Shown: positions 1 to 5,018 of the stretch, piece after piece
Layout: each line of letters opens with the position of its first letter
Numbering within the stretch: the stretch's first letter is position 1
Source: a bacterium
Lineage (GTDB): Bacteria > UBP13 > UBA5359
Length of the DNA: 5,018 nt
NCBI GenBank assembly: GCA_028699365.1
Contig: JAQVUQ010000230.1
Location: 1 to 5,018, forward strand
Reading direction: 5' to 3'
Notes under the pieces: generated by a model
What the model was told of the DNA's origin: nothing
What the model saw: only the letters and a program-made list of their open reading frames with translations
The model's database searches: none
Made by a program: the position numbers and the translations under genes

Positions 1-1
1 C

Positions 2-361
2 GGCCTGGTGGCGGTAATCGTTCCCATATTGATAGGCATTATTCTGGGAGTGGAGACGCTGGGAGGCTTTCTGGCCGGTTCGCTGATAAGCGGTGTTCCG
101 CTGGCGCTGATGCTGGCCAATGCCGGCGGAGCGTGGGATAACGCCAAGAAGTATATCGAGGCCGGTAATCTGGGCGGAAAGGGTTCCGATGCTCACAAGG
201 CTGCCGTTACCGGAGACACGGTCGGCGATCCTTTCAAAGACACGGCCGGTCCGGCCATGAATATTCTGCTGAAGCTCATGGCGGTGGTTTCCGTAGTCAC
301 AGCTCCGCTTATCGTTAACGCTCACCCGGCGCTGATGCGGGTTTTGACGGCGATTTTTTAG
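2..361 (+). CDS. hppA: Membrane-bound ion-translocating pyrophosphatase, C-terminal part (5' truncated)
   Basis: The visible 119 residues are the C-terminal end of a membrane pyrophosphatase, which hydrolyses PPi at the cytoplasmic face and pumps H+ (or Na+) across the cell membrane. The full family protein is usually about 650-800 residues, so most of the gene lies left of the window. Counting from the codon at base 2, a hydrophobic segment (about 3-40) leads into [12 protein letters not shown] (about 42-53). [10 protein letters not shown] and the acidic motif [14 protein letters not shown] (about 71-84) follow; these Asp and Lys residues bind Mg-PPi in the family. A last hydrophobic helix (about 86-106) precedes the TAG stop. 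The residues that decide K+ dependence and H+ versus Na+ specificity lie upstream of the window, so the pumped ion cannot be called. A strong terminator follows, so the gene probably ends its own transcript rather than reading into dnaG. The family call is secure. Confidence 0.96.
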   Translation, partial: GLVAVIVPILIGIILGVETLGGFLAGSLISGVPLALMLANAGGAWDNAKKYIEAGNLGGKGSDAHKAAVTGDTVGDPFKDTAGPAMNILLKLMAVVSVVTAPLIVNAHPALMRVLTAIF

Positions 362-388
362 GGACGGCGCTCGTATAATCGCGGATAA

Positions 389-432
389 AAAAGCTCCCGG
401 CACTATGCCGGGAGCTTTTAAAATTTTATTTT
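389..432 (+). terminator. Intrinsic terminator of hppA
   Basis: A perfect 13-bp stem (389-401 with 407-419, core GCTCCCGGC/GCCGGGAGC) closes a 5-base loop ACTAT. It begins 27 bases after the hppA stop. The right arm ends in TTTT and is followed by a T-rich tail with one A-tract interruption (to about 432). The left arm starts with an A-run, so the structure could also stop transcription coming from the other side, but no - strand gene ends here. It separates hppA from the dnaG-sigA operon. Confidence 0.93.
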
Positions 433-460
433 ACCATTATAAAGGAAAAAAGGAAATAAT
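430..460 (+). promoter_or_regulatory. Possible weak promoter of dnaG-sigA in an AT-rich leader
   Basis: The region from the hppA terminator to dnaG is strikingly AT-rich (about 420-485) compared with the surrounding genes. It should contain the operon promoter, because the terminator isolates dnaG from hppA. The best pairing I see is TTTACC (430-435, 4 of 6 to the -35 consensus) with AATAAT (455-460, 5 of 6 to the -10), but the 19-base spacer is long. An alternative -10, TATAAA at 438-443, has no good -35. The exact site is therefore uncertain, although a promoter somewhere in this stretch is likely. Confidence 0.27.
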
Positions 461-534
461 CACGAATAAATAGATAGGCAAGAAATAGCCGAATGCCGAA
501 AGGCCGGGAAAGTGCACCGGCTGCTTGAATGACC

Positions 535-540
535 GGGGTG
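535..540 (+). promoter_or_regulatory. Ribosome binding site that favours the GTG start of dnaG
   Basis: GGGGTG lies 8 bases before the GTG at 549 and pairs with the 16S anti-SD sequence as GAGGTG would, with one G-U wobble. The longer alternative start, TTG at 525, has no comparable purine-rich site at the right distance. This supports 549 as the dnaG start. Confidence 0.6.
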
Positions 541-548
541 TAAACAGT

Positions 549-2342
549 GTGAGGGAACGGCTCTCGCGGGAGCTTATAGAGGAGATCAGACGCCGAAACG
601 ATATCGTGGATATCATTTCGGGGTACGTTTCCCTCAAGAAGAGCGGCAAAACCTATAAGGCGCTATGTCCATTCCACAGCGAGAGGGATGCTTCATTCAA
701 CGTCAACCGGGAAAAGCAGCTGTTCAAGTGCTTCGGATGCGGTGAAGGCGGAAACGTAATCACCTTCGTCATGAAGGCTGATAATCTTCCCTTTACTGAA
801 GCCCTGGAGAAGCTGGCCCGTCGAGCCGGCATAACGATAGAGCGTACTCCCGAGGCCCGTCAAAGGGAAACGGAGAGGAAGCGTCTCCTGAATATCAACG
901 AATTGGCCTGTCGCTATTATCAGCGTCTGCTGGTGATGGATGACTGCGGTAAGGCTGCCAGAGAGTATCTGGAAGGCCGTGAGTTGGGCCCGGAGATGAT
1001 AAAGGAATATCGCCTGGGATATGCCGCCCCGGAGTGGAGAGGCTTGGCTGCTCTTATCGAGGATAGAGGGCTGTCTGCCCAGGACGGGATCAAGGCTGGA
1101 CTGTTGCTGCCTCGTAACGGCGGCGGTGTCTATGATCGTTTCCGGGGCAGAGTGATCTTTCCCATCTTCAACCTGGACGGAGATATTGTCGGCTTCGGCG
1201 GCAGGGCGATGGGTGAAGAACAGCCAAAGTACTTGAACACTACCGAGACGCCGGTCTTCACCAAGGGACGCCTGCTCTACGGGTTATACCAGGGCAGGTC
1301 GGAGATCAGTCGTCTGGACGAGGCCGTGGTGGTTGAAGGGTATACCGACGTTTTGAGTTGCCACCGCGTGGGAATAAGGAACGTGACCGCCAGTCTCGGC
1401 ACGGCGCTGACGGCGGAGCAGGTGCGGCTGATAACCCGGTACACGCATAATATAAAATTATGCTATGATGCCGATTCGGCCGGCATGACTGCAGCGCTAA
1501 GGGGTCTTGATCTCTTTGAGGCGGAAGGCTGTAACGTTACGGTTGTGGACCTCGGCAACGGGGTGGATCCTGACGACTTTGTAAGGAGCGGTGGGGCTGA
1601 GGCCTTCAGGGAAAAGATGGCCAGCGCCCGCAGCGTGATCGACTATAAAATGTCCATGGCCTTGAGCCGCCATTCCGGAGACCGGACAGCCGTTCTTCGC
1701 GAGATGCTGCCGGCGCTGGCCGGAATCGGAGATGCACCCAGGCGCAGCACGGCCATCTCCGCCCTGGCCACGGTTCTGGCAGGAAAACAGGCCGGACAGG
1801 CGCAGATTTTGACGATGGAGCAGATGATCCACCAGGAACTGGGTGAATCGATGCGCCGGAGGGGAGTGCGCCGGGCAGGGAATGAGTATATAGCCCGAAC
1901 AGTGACCGCAGGTACGGATGAGAATCGCTACCTGATGGCTGAGAAAGGATTGCTTCGGGCTATTTTAGGAACACCCGATTCTTCCGGTGTTTATCCGGAG
2001 GAGATCGGACTGGAACATTTTGAAGATGATGCCTGCCGCTGGGTCTTTGCAAAGTTGACCGGGGCAGGCGGCATATCCGGGGAATGCGATCTGCATCAGC
2101 TCTCCCTGGAAGGCGGGCCGGAAGTTGAGGCCCTGCTGACGGATATACAGATGCGGGAAGACAGCATAACAGAGCAGGCTATCCGCGATTATGCGGACCG
2201 CCTGATGGAGCGCACGGCAAAAAAGCGGTTGCAGGAGTTGGAAGCTGAAATAAATGAAGGCCTTGAGAGAGGAACAATAAGCGCTTCCGACGAATGTTAT
2301 AAGGAATACAGGAGATTGATCTCTTATTTGCATGGCCGTTGA
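549..2342 (+). CDS. dnaG: DNA primase DnaG
   Basis: DnaG makes the short RNA primers for chromosome replication and is recruited by the replicative helicase. From the GTG start it is 597 residues, close to known primases. The N-terminal CHC2 zinc domain has ligands Cys40, His43, Cys61 and Cys64, the same numbering as in E. coli DnaG. The basic catalytic-core segment (RFRGRVIFPI, then PKYLNT) lies at about 197-231. TOPRIM metal-binding residues follow: Glu263 in VVVEGYTDVL, Asp307 and Asp309 in YDADSAG, and the DPDDF acidic cluster near 340-343. The C-terminal 150 residues are helical and charged, as expected of the helicase-binding domain. A TTG at 525 would add eight residues, but the zinc numbering, the N-terminal spacing to NDIVDII and the GGGGTG site favour 549. 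sigA follows after 33 bases, so the two are probably cotranscribed. No frameshift or lost catalytic residue was seen. Confidence 0.98.
   Translation: MRERLSRELIEEIRRRNDIVDIISGYVSLKKSGKTYKALCPFHSERDASFNVNREKQLFKCFGCGEGGNVITFVMKADNLPFTEALEKLARRAGITIERTPEARQRETERKRLLNINELACRYYQRLLVMDDCGKAAREYLEGRELGPEMIKEYRLGYAAPEWRGLAALIEDRGLSAQDGIKAGLLLPRNGGGVYDRFRGRVIFPIFNLDGDIVGFGGRAMGEEQPKYLNTTETPVFTKGRLLYGLYQGRSEISRLDEAVVVEGYTDVLSCHRVGIRNVTASLGTALTAEQVRLITRYTHNIKLCYDADSAGMTAALRGLDLFEAEGCNVTVVDLGNGVDPDDFVRSGGAEAFREKMASARSVIDYKMSMALSRHSGDRTAVLREMLPALAGIGDAPRRSTAISALATVLAGKQAGQAQILTMEQMIHQELGESMRRRGVRRAGNEYIARTVTAGTDENRYLMAEKGLLRAILGTPDSSGVYPEEIGLEHFEDDACRWVFAKLTGAGGISGECDLHQLSLEGGPEVEALLTDIQMREDSITEQAIRDYADRLMERTAKKRLQELEAEINEGLERGTISASDECYKEYRRLISYLHGR
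1428..1469 (+). promoter_or_regulatory. Candidate internal promoter(s) within dnaG reading toward sigA
   Basis: An AT-rich patch inside dnaG holds two overlapping promoter-like signals. CTGATA (1428-1433) and TATAAA (1451-1456) are 17 bases apart, with 4 of 6 and 5 of 6 consensus matches. An extended -10, TGCTATGAT, lies at 1461-1469. Either could give extra sigA transcript about 900 bases upstream of its start. The codons here (HNIKLCYDAD) are also constrained by the TOPRIM motif, so the match may be chance. Confidence 0.22.
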
Positions 2343-2362
2343 TGGGCCGGCCTCTCATTCCG

Positions 2363-2372
2363 TGAGGAGGAG
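2363..2372 (+). promoter_or_regulatory. Strong ribosome binding site of sigA
   Basis: TGAGGAGGAG contains a full AGGAGG core ending five bases before the ATG at 2376. It is much stronger than the dnaG site, which fits the need for far more sigma factor than primase from one shared transcript. Confidence 0.85.
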
Positions 2373-2375
2373 TAG

Positions 2376-3479
2376 ATGAGCCGCGTAGAGAAGGTTAAAA
2401 AGTTAATAGAGAAGGGGAAAAAACGGGGCTCGCTAACCTATGAAGAGATAAGTGAGACCATCCTGGAAGGCGAGGATCTGGATACCGAAGAGATCGAGAG
2501 CGTTATGGAAACGTTCACCGAGATGGGTATCAAGATCATCGATGCCGTGAAACCTGTTCCCGAAGATGAGGAGCCTGCTTTTACGGAGGATGTGGTCGAG
2601 GAGGAAGAGGAAGAGCGTCCGGAGATACTGCCCACCATTCCCGAGGGTGTGCCGGTTGACGATCCCGTACGTATGTACCTCAAAGAGATCGGCAAGGTAC
2701 CGCTTCTGACACCCGATGAGGAGGTCGATCTGGCTCAGCGCATCGAGGTAGGCGATATCGACGCCAGGCGCAAACTTATCGAGGCCAACCTTCGTCTTGT
2801 AGTCAGTATCGCCAAGAAGTACGTGGGCCGGGGTCTGTCGTTTCTGGATCTTATCCAGGAAGGAAATATGGGTCTTATCCGGGCGGTAGAGAAGTTCGAT
2901 TACGAAAAAGGCTATAAGTTCAGCACCTATGCCACCTGGTGGATAAGACAGGCTATTACCCGTGCCATAGCCGATCAGGCTCGCACCATCCGTATCCCGG
3001 TACATATGGTAGAGACTATAAACAAACTGATAAAGGTTTCACGCCAGTTACTGCAGGAGCTTGGCCGGGAGCCTTCAATAGAGGAGATAGCCGGCGGGAT
3101 GGAGATGCCGCCGGAGAAGGTGTCCGAGATCATCAAGATCTCACAGGAACCCCTTTCACTGGAAACTCCCGTGGGTGAGGAAGAGGATTCTCATTTGGGC
3201 GATTTCATAGAGGATCGCGATGCCCTGGCGCCTACGGAGGCCGCTTCCTTTACCATGTTGCGCGAGCAGTTGGATGAGGTTCTGGAGACGCTCACTCCGC
3301 GTGAGCAGAGAGTCTTGAAGCTGCGTTTCGGGCTTGATGACGGACGCACCCGCACCCTGGAAGAAGTGGGACAGGTCTTTGGAGTTACCCGCGAGCGCAT
3401 ACGCCAGATAGAGGCCAAGGCCCTGCGTAAATTGAAATACCCCAGCCGCAGCAAGCGCCTGCGTGACTACCTGGATTAA
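2376..3479 (+). CDS. sigA: Primary (housekeeping) RNA polymerase sigma factor SigA/RpoD
   Basis: This 367-residue sigma-70 family protein directs RNA polymerase to housekeeping promoters. Region 1.1 (about 1-57) marks it as a primary sigma factor. A very acidic linker (about 62-83, including a run of six Glu) leads to region 1.2 (about 95-128, [16 protein letters not shown]). Region 2 (about 133-204) carries the core-binding and -10 helices, with Gln192 and Thr195 in WWIRQAITR matching the -10 contact residues of known sigmas. Region 3 is at about 207-285. Region 4 (about 297-355) ends in the -35 helix [17 protein letters not shown], with Arg339, Glu340 and Arg343 as the likely DNA contacts. 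The large E. coli-type insert between regions 1 and 2 is absent, giving the compact form found in Firmicutes and several other phyla. The ATG start has an excellent Shine-Dalgarno sequence. It is the second gene of the dnaG-sigA operon and is followed by a terminator. Confidence 0.98.
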   Translation: MSRVEKVKKLIEKGKKRGSLTYEEISETILEGEDLDTEEIESVMETFTEMGIKIIDAVKPVPEDEEPAFTEDVVEEEEEERPEILPTIPEGVPVDDPVRMYLKEIGKVPLLTPDEEVDLAQRIEVGDIDARRKLIEANLRLVVSIAKKYVGRGLSFLDLIQEGNMGLIRAVEKFDYEKGYKFSTYATWWIRQAITRAIADQARTIRIPVHMVETINKLIKVSRQLLQELGREPSIEEIAGGMEMPPEKVSEIIKISQEPLSLETPVGEEEDSHLGDFIEDRDALAPTEAASFTMLREQLDEVLETLTPREQRVLKLRFGLDDGRTRTLEEVGQVFGVTRERIRQIEAKALRKLKYPSRSKRLRDYLD

Positions 3480-3510
3480 AGATCGAGTTTTATCATCAGT
3501 GATCACATAT

Positions 3511-3534
3511 ACGCCCCTTTCGAGGGGCGTTTTT
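3511..3534 (+). terminator. Intrinsic terminator of the dnaG-sigA operon
   Basis: A perfect 8-bp stem, ACGCCCCT with AGGGGCGT (3511-3518 with 3523-3530), closes a TTCG (UUCG) tetraloop and runs into TTTTT, then CTTT. It lies 31 bases after the sigA stop. The proA stop codon on the other strand is only a few bases beyond the T-tail. Read in the proA direction the stem lacks a U-run, so it serves mainly the + strand; no separate proA terminator is visible. Confidence 0.93.
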
Positions 3535-3540
3535 CTTTAT

Positions 3541-4779
3541 CTAGTTTCGCAGATGCCCTTGCCCGTAAGCCACCCATTTATAAGAGGTCAGTTCCTCCGG
3601 GCCTACCGGGCCTCGGGCGTGCAGTTTGTCCGTGCTGATACCTACAACCGCTCCCAGGCCGTAATCACCGCCGCCCGAAAGACGGGTGGAGGCATTCACC
3701 ATAACCGAGGCGGAATCCACTCCGGCGACAAATCTTTCGGCCTGATCGAGAGAGACGGTAATGATGCCGTCGGTATGGCCGGAGCCATAGACGTTTATAT
3801 GATCTATGGCCGCATCCACGCCGTCCACCACTTTGATCGAGATTACGGCCGACAGATACTCCGTCGACCAGTCCGTCTCATCGGCGGGCGCCATATCGAC
3901 CACAGCCCGGGCACGGGGACATCCTCGCAGTTCTACGCCCTGTGCCTTGAGAGCGGCTGATAAAGCGGGGAGAACACGCTCTGCAGCAACGGCATCGATC
4001 AGCAGCGTCTCAAGTGCATTGCAGACCTCGACCTTTTCGCATTTCGAATTGATTACTATGGCTATGGCCATGTCGATATCGGCATCGGCAGCTATATATT
4101 GATGACAGATGCCGTCGTAGTGCTTGATCACTGGGATACGGCTCTCAGCCGATATCCGCTCTATCAGGGACTTGCCGCCGCGAGGGATGATGACATCGAT
4201 AAGCTTTTCCTGTTTTAGTAGTTCACCCACAGCTTCCCGATCCGGTGTTCTTACAATCTGGACGGATTTCTCCGGCAGCCCGGCTTTTGCCGCAGCACCT
4301 GCCATTATATCCGCCAGCAGGGTATTGGTTCTCAGCGCTTCAGAGCCGCCCCTTAGGATTACGGCATTACCGCTCTTTATGCATACCGCCGCCGCATCCG
4401 TGGTCACATTGGGGCGGGATTCATAGATAATGCCTATGACTCCCAGAGGCACGCTGATCCTCTGCACGCGAAGGCCCGACGGCCTGGTATGACCTTTGGT
4501 TATTACGCCCAGGGGATCGGGCAGATCGGCTACCGCCGCCAGACGGTCAGCCATATAGCGGAAAGTTTTGTCGGAGAGTTTCAATCGCTGCAGCAGCGGA
4601 CCGGCCAATCCGGCGGCTGCCGCCTCGGCTACATCCTGCTCATTGGCAGCCATTACAGCGCTTTTGGCCGCCTCCAGCTCTCCGGACACGGCCAACAACG
4701 CCTCGGTACGTTGTCTCCCGGGAAGTGTGCCCAGTATACGCCCGGCAAGGCGGGCATCCTCAGCCATTCGTGCAATCAT
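3541..4779 (-). CDS. proA: Glutamate-5-semialdehyde dehydrogenase (gamma-glutamyl phosphate reductase)
   Basis: ProA reduces gamma-glutamyl phosphate with NADPH to glutamate semialdehyde, the second step of proline synthesis, in the cytosol. The 412 residues match the usual length for this aldehyde-dehydrogenase-superfamily enzyme. Visible landmarks are VPLGVIGIIYESRPNVT (about 110-126), SGNAVILRGGSEA (about 136-148), IPVIKHYDGICH (about 215-226) and the catalytic Cys253 in VCNALETLL. The family signature HINVYGSGHTDGI (about 327-339) and ISTDKLHARGP (about 381-391) follow. The stretch just before Cys253 reads KCEKVEVC, where I would expect something like QRPGVC. The ATG at 4779 is used; a second ATG four codons in is possible, and neither has a clear ribosome binding site. 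The usual partner proB does not adjoin it on the right, where an SASP gene lies instead; on the left it converges on sigA. Confidence 0.97.
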   Translation of the reverse strand: MIARMAEDARLAGRILGTLPGRQRTEALLAVSGELEAAKSAVMAANEQDVAEAAAAGLAGPLLQRLKLSDKTFRYMADRLAAVADLPDPLGVITKGHTRPSGLRVQRISVPLGVIGIIYESRPNVTTDAAAVCIKSGNAVILRGGSEALRTNTLLADIMAGAAAKAGLPEKSVQIVRTPDREAVGELLKQEKLIDVIIPRGGKSLIERISAESRIPVIKHYDGICHQYIAADADIDMAIAIVINSKCEKVEVCNALETLLIDAVAAERVLPALSAALKAQGVELRGCPRARAVVDMAPADETDWSTEYLSAVISIKVVDGVDAAIDHINVYGSGHTDGIITVSLDQAERFVAGVDSASVMVNASTRLSGGGDYGLGAVVGISTDKLHARGPVGPEELTSYKWVAYGQGHLRN

Positions 4780-4785
4780 GTTCTC

Positions 4786-4814
4786 ATTTTAACACTCTTC
4801 ACGCGCGGTTCCAA
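4786..4814 (-). promoter_or_regulatory. Candidate sigma-A promoter of proA (extended -10)
   Basis: On the - strand, TTGGAA (4809-4814, 4 of 6 to the -35) and TAAAAT (4786-4791, 5 of 6 to the -10) are separated by exactly 17 bases. TG sits one base upstream of the -10, giving the extended form TGTTAAAAT. The expected start of transcription is about base 4779, the A of the proA ATG, so the mRNA would have little or no leader. This fits the lack of a Shine-Dalgarno sequence. It also suggests that proA is transcribed apart from the upstream SASP gene. Confidence 0.55.
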
Positions 4815-4824
4815 GTTTAACTTG
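4812..4824. repeat. Operator-like palindrome overlapping the proA -35
   Basis: CAAGTT and AACTTG form a perfect 6-bp inverted repeat around a single central T. Three bases of one arm overlap the proposed proA -35 hexamer (4809-4814), and the other end touches the GC-rich hairpin. The one-base centre suits a DNA site for a dimeric regulator better than an RNA hairpin. No regulator can be named from the sequence, and a short palindrome like this can arise by chance. Confidence 0.35.
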
Positions 4825-4856
4825 CCCCCCACGGCGCTATCGCGCCATGGGGGGGC
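4824..4856 (-). terminator. GC-rich hairpin after the SASP gene, possible terminator without a U-tract
   Basis: GGCGC/GCGCC (4833-4837 with 4842-4846) closes a four-base TATC loop. Beyond one C-A mismatch the stem continues as an A-T pair and six C-G pairs (4825-4831 with 4848-4854). It starts about 10 bases after the SASP stop, the right place to end that transcript, but no T-run follows on either strand. It may be a factor-assisted or weak terminator, an RNA-stabilising structure, or a copy of a dispersed palindromic repeat. Confidence 0.5.
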
Positions 4857-4865
4857 GTATGGTTA

Positions 4866-5018
4866 TTACCTGTTCTCTTCTCTCATAGCTTGCTCGCCGC
4901 GCTCTATAAGTTTCTTGACCATAAATCCGCCTAATTTACCGGCTTCTTCCGTGGTCATGCTCGGGCCTATATTGGTGATGCCCAGATCGCGTCGGACCTC
5001 TTCTTCCAAATCTTTGAG
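4866..5018 (-). CDS. Small acid-soluble spore protein, alpha/beta type, C-terminal part (divergent; 5' truncated)
   Basis: Reading leftward from the window edge, the last 50 residues and a TAA stop are visible; the start codon lies beyond base 5018. The order of elements is that of alpha/beta-type SASPs, which coat and protect DNA in dormant endospores. An amphipathic helix ending LEEEVRRDLGI corresponds to the family's KYEVA-ELGI helix. A short linker with NIGPSMTTEEAG follows, then the Gly-Gly turn and second helix KLGGFMVKKLIERGEQAM, corresponding to GSVGGEMVKRMI. It departs from the classical family: the usual Arg and Asn of TSRQNGS are absent, and the germination-protease cleavage region reads EEVRR rather than E-V/I-A. 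About 10-40 residues are probably missing. It lies upstream of proA in the same direction, separated by a hairpin. A non-SASP small helical protein cannot be excluded. Confidence 0.72.
   Translation of the reverse strand, partial: LKDLEEEVRRDLGITNIGPSMTTEEAGKLGGFMVKKLIERGEQAMREENR

Noticed and set aside
344-379. TTGACG and TATAAT as a promoter at the end of hppA
   Set aside because: Both hexamers are near consensus, but the spacer is 24 bases, far outside the usable range, and the transcript would run at once into the 389-432 terminator.
503-521. GCCGG/CCGGC hairpin before dnaG
   Set aside because: Only a 5-bp stem with a 9-base loop, and it does not cover the preferred ribosome binding site or GTG start.
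493-528. An 11-codon ATG reading frame (MPKGRESAPAA) just before dnaG as a leader peptide
   Set aside because: It has no ribosome binding site, no codons suggesting attenuation and no paired terminator/antiterminator structure; chance is sufficient.
437-649. Open frame on the - strand across the dnaG start
   Set aside because: It covers the conserved N-terminus of DnaG and the AT-rich leader; the translated product is low in information and no homologous motif is visible.
2433-3005. Open frame on the - strand opposite sigA
   Set aside because: It is a shadow of conserved sigA codons, with no ribosome binding site, no family motif and no sensible neighbour.
3463-3960. Open frame on the + strand opposite the end of proA
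   Set aside because: It begins inside the sigA 3' end, passes through the terminator, lacks any recognisable domain and lies antisense to well-conserved ProA sequence.
4780-4865. T-box, riboswitch or other structured leader for proA
   Set aside because: The 86-base gap is too short for a T-box or common riboswitch, and the predicted transcription start leaves almost no leader.
1-5018. A hidden novel system such as a defence island, retron, CRISPR array, prophage or transposon
   Set aside because: All coding space is filled by recognised housekeeping genes plus one small spore gene. The intergenic gaps are short, and no direct-repeat array, transposase, integrase, reverse transcriptase or attachment-site duplication was seen.

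Overview
The window is ordinary core-genome DNA from what looks like an endospore-forming, anaerobic-type Firmicute (Clostridia in the broad sense, moderate to slightly high GC). Three things suggest this. The dnaG-sigA pair has a compact sigma factor of about 367 residues, close to the Bacillus/Clostridia SigA size. A membrane pyrophosphatase, common in energy-limited anaerobes, lies next to it. The right edge holds the end of what looks like an alpha/beta-type small acid-soluble spore protein (SASP). The genus cannot be fixed from this window.

Layout, left to right. Bases 2-361 (+) are the C-terminal end of a membrane-bound pyrophosphatase (hppA), closed by a strong hairpin terminator (389-432). 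An AT-rich leader of about 115 bases follows. Then comes the macromolecular-synthesis operon on the + strand: DNA primase dnaG (start best placed at the GTG at 549) and, 33 bases after its stop, the primary sigma factor sigA (rpoD) behind a strong Shine-Dalgarno sequence. A UUCG-loop terminator (3511-3534) ends this operon. Converging on it from the - strand is proA (3541-4779), glutamate-5-semialdehyde dehydrogenase of proline synthesis, with no proB adjoining it inside the window. The 86-base gap upstream of proA holds a good extended -10 promoter, an operator-like palindrome and a GC-rich hairpin. Beyond it, also on the - strand, is the 3' end of the SASP-like gene (4866-5018), cut by the window edge.

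DnaG makes replication primers and SigA directs housekeeping transcription. The pyrophosphatase can recover energy from PPi released by nucleic-acid synthesis, although the terminator separates it from the operon. I found no mobile element, CRISPR array, RNA gene or novel multi-gene system. The points worth checking are small: a divergent SASP, a proA promoter predicting a leaderless or nearly leaderless mRNA, an altered sequence just before the ProA catalytic cysteine, and the inverted repeats between SASP and proA.
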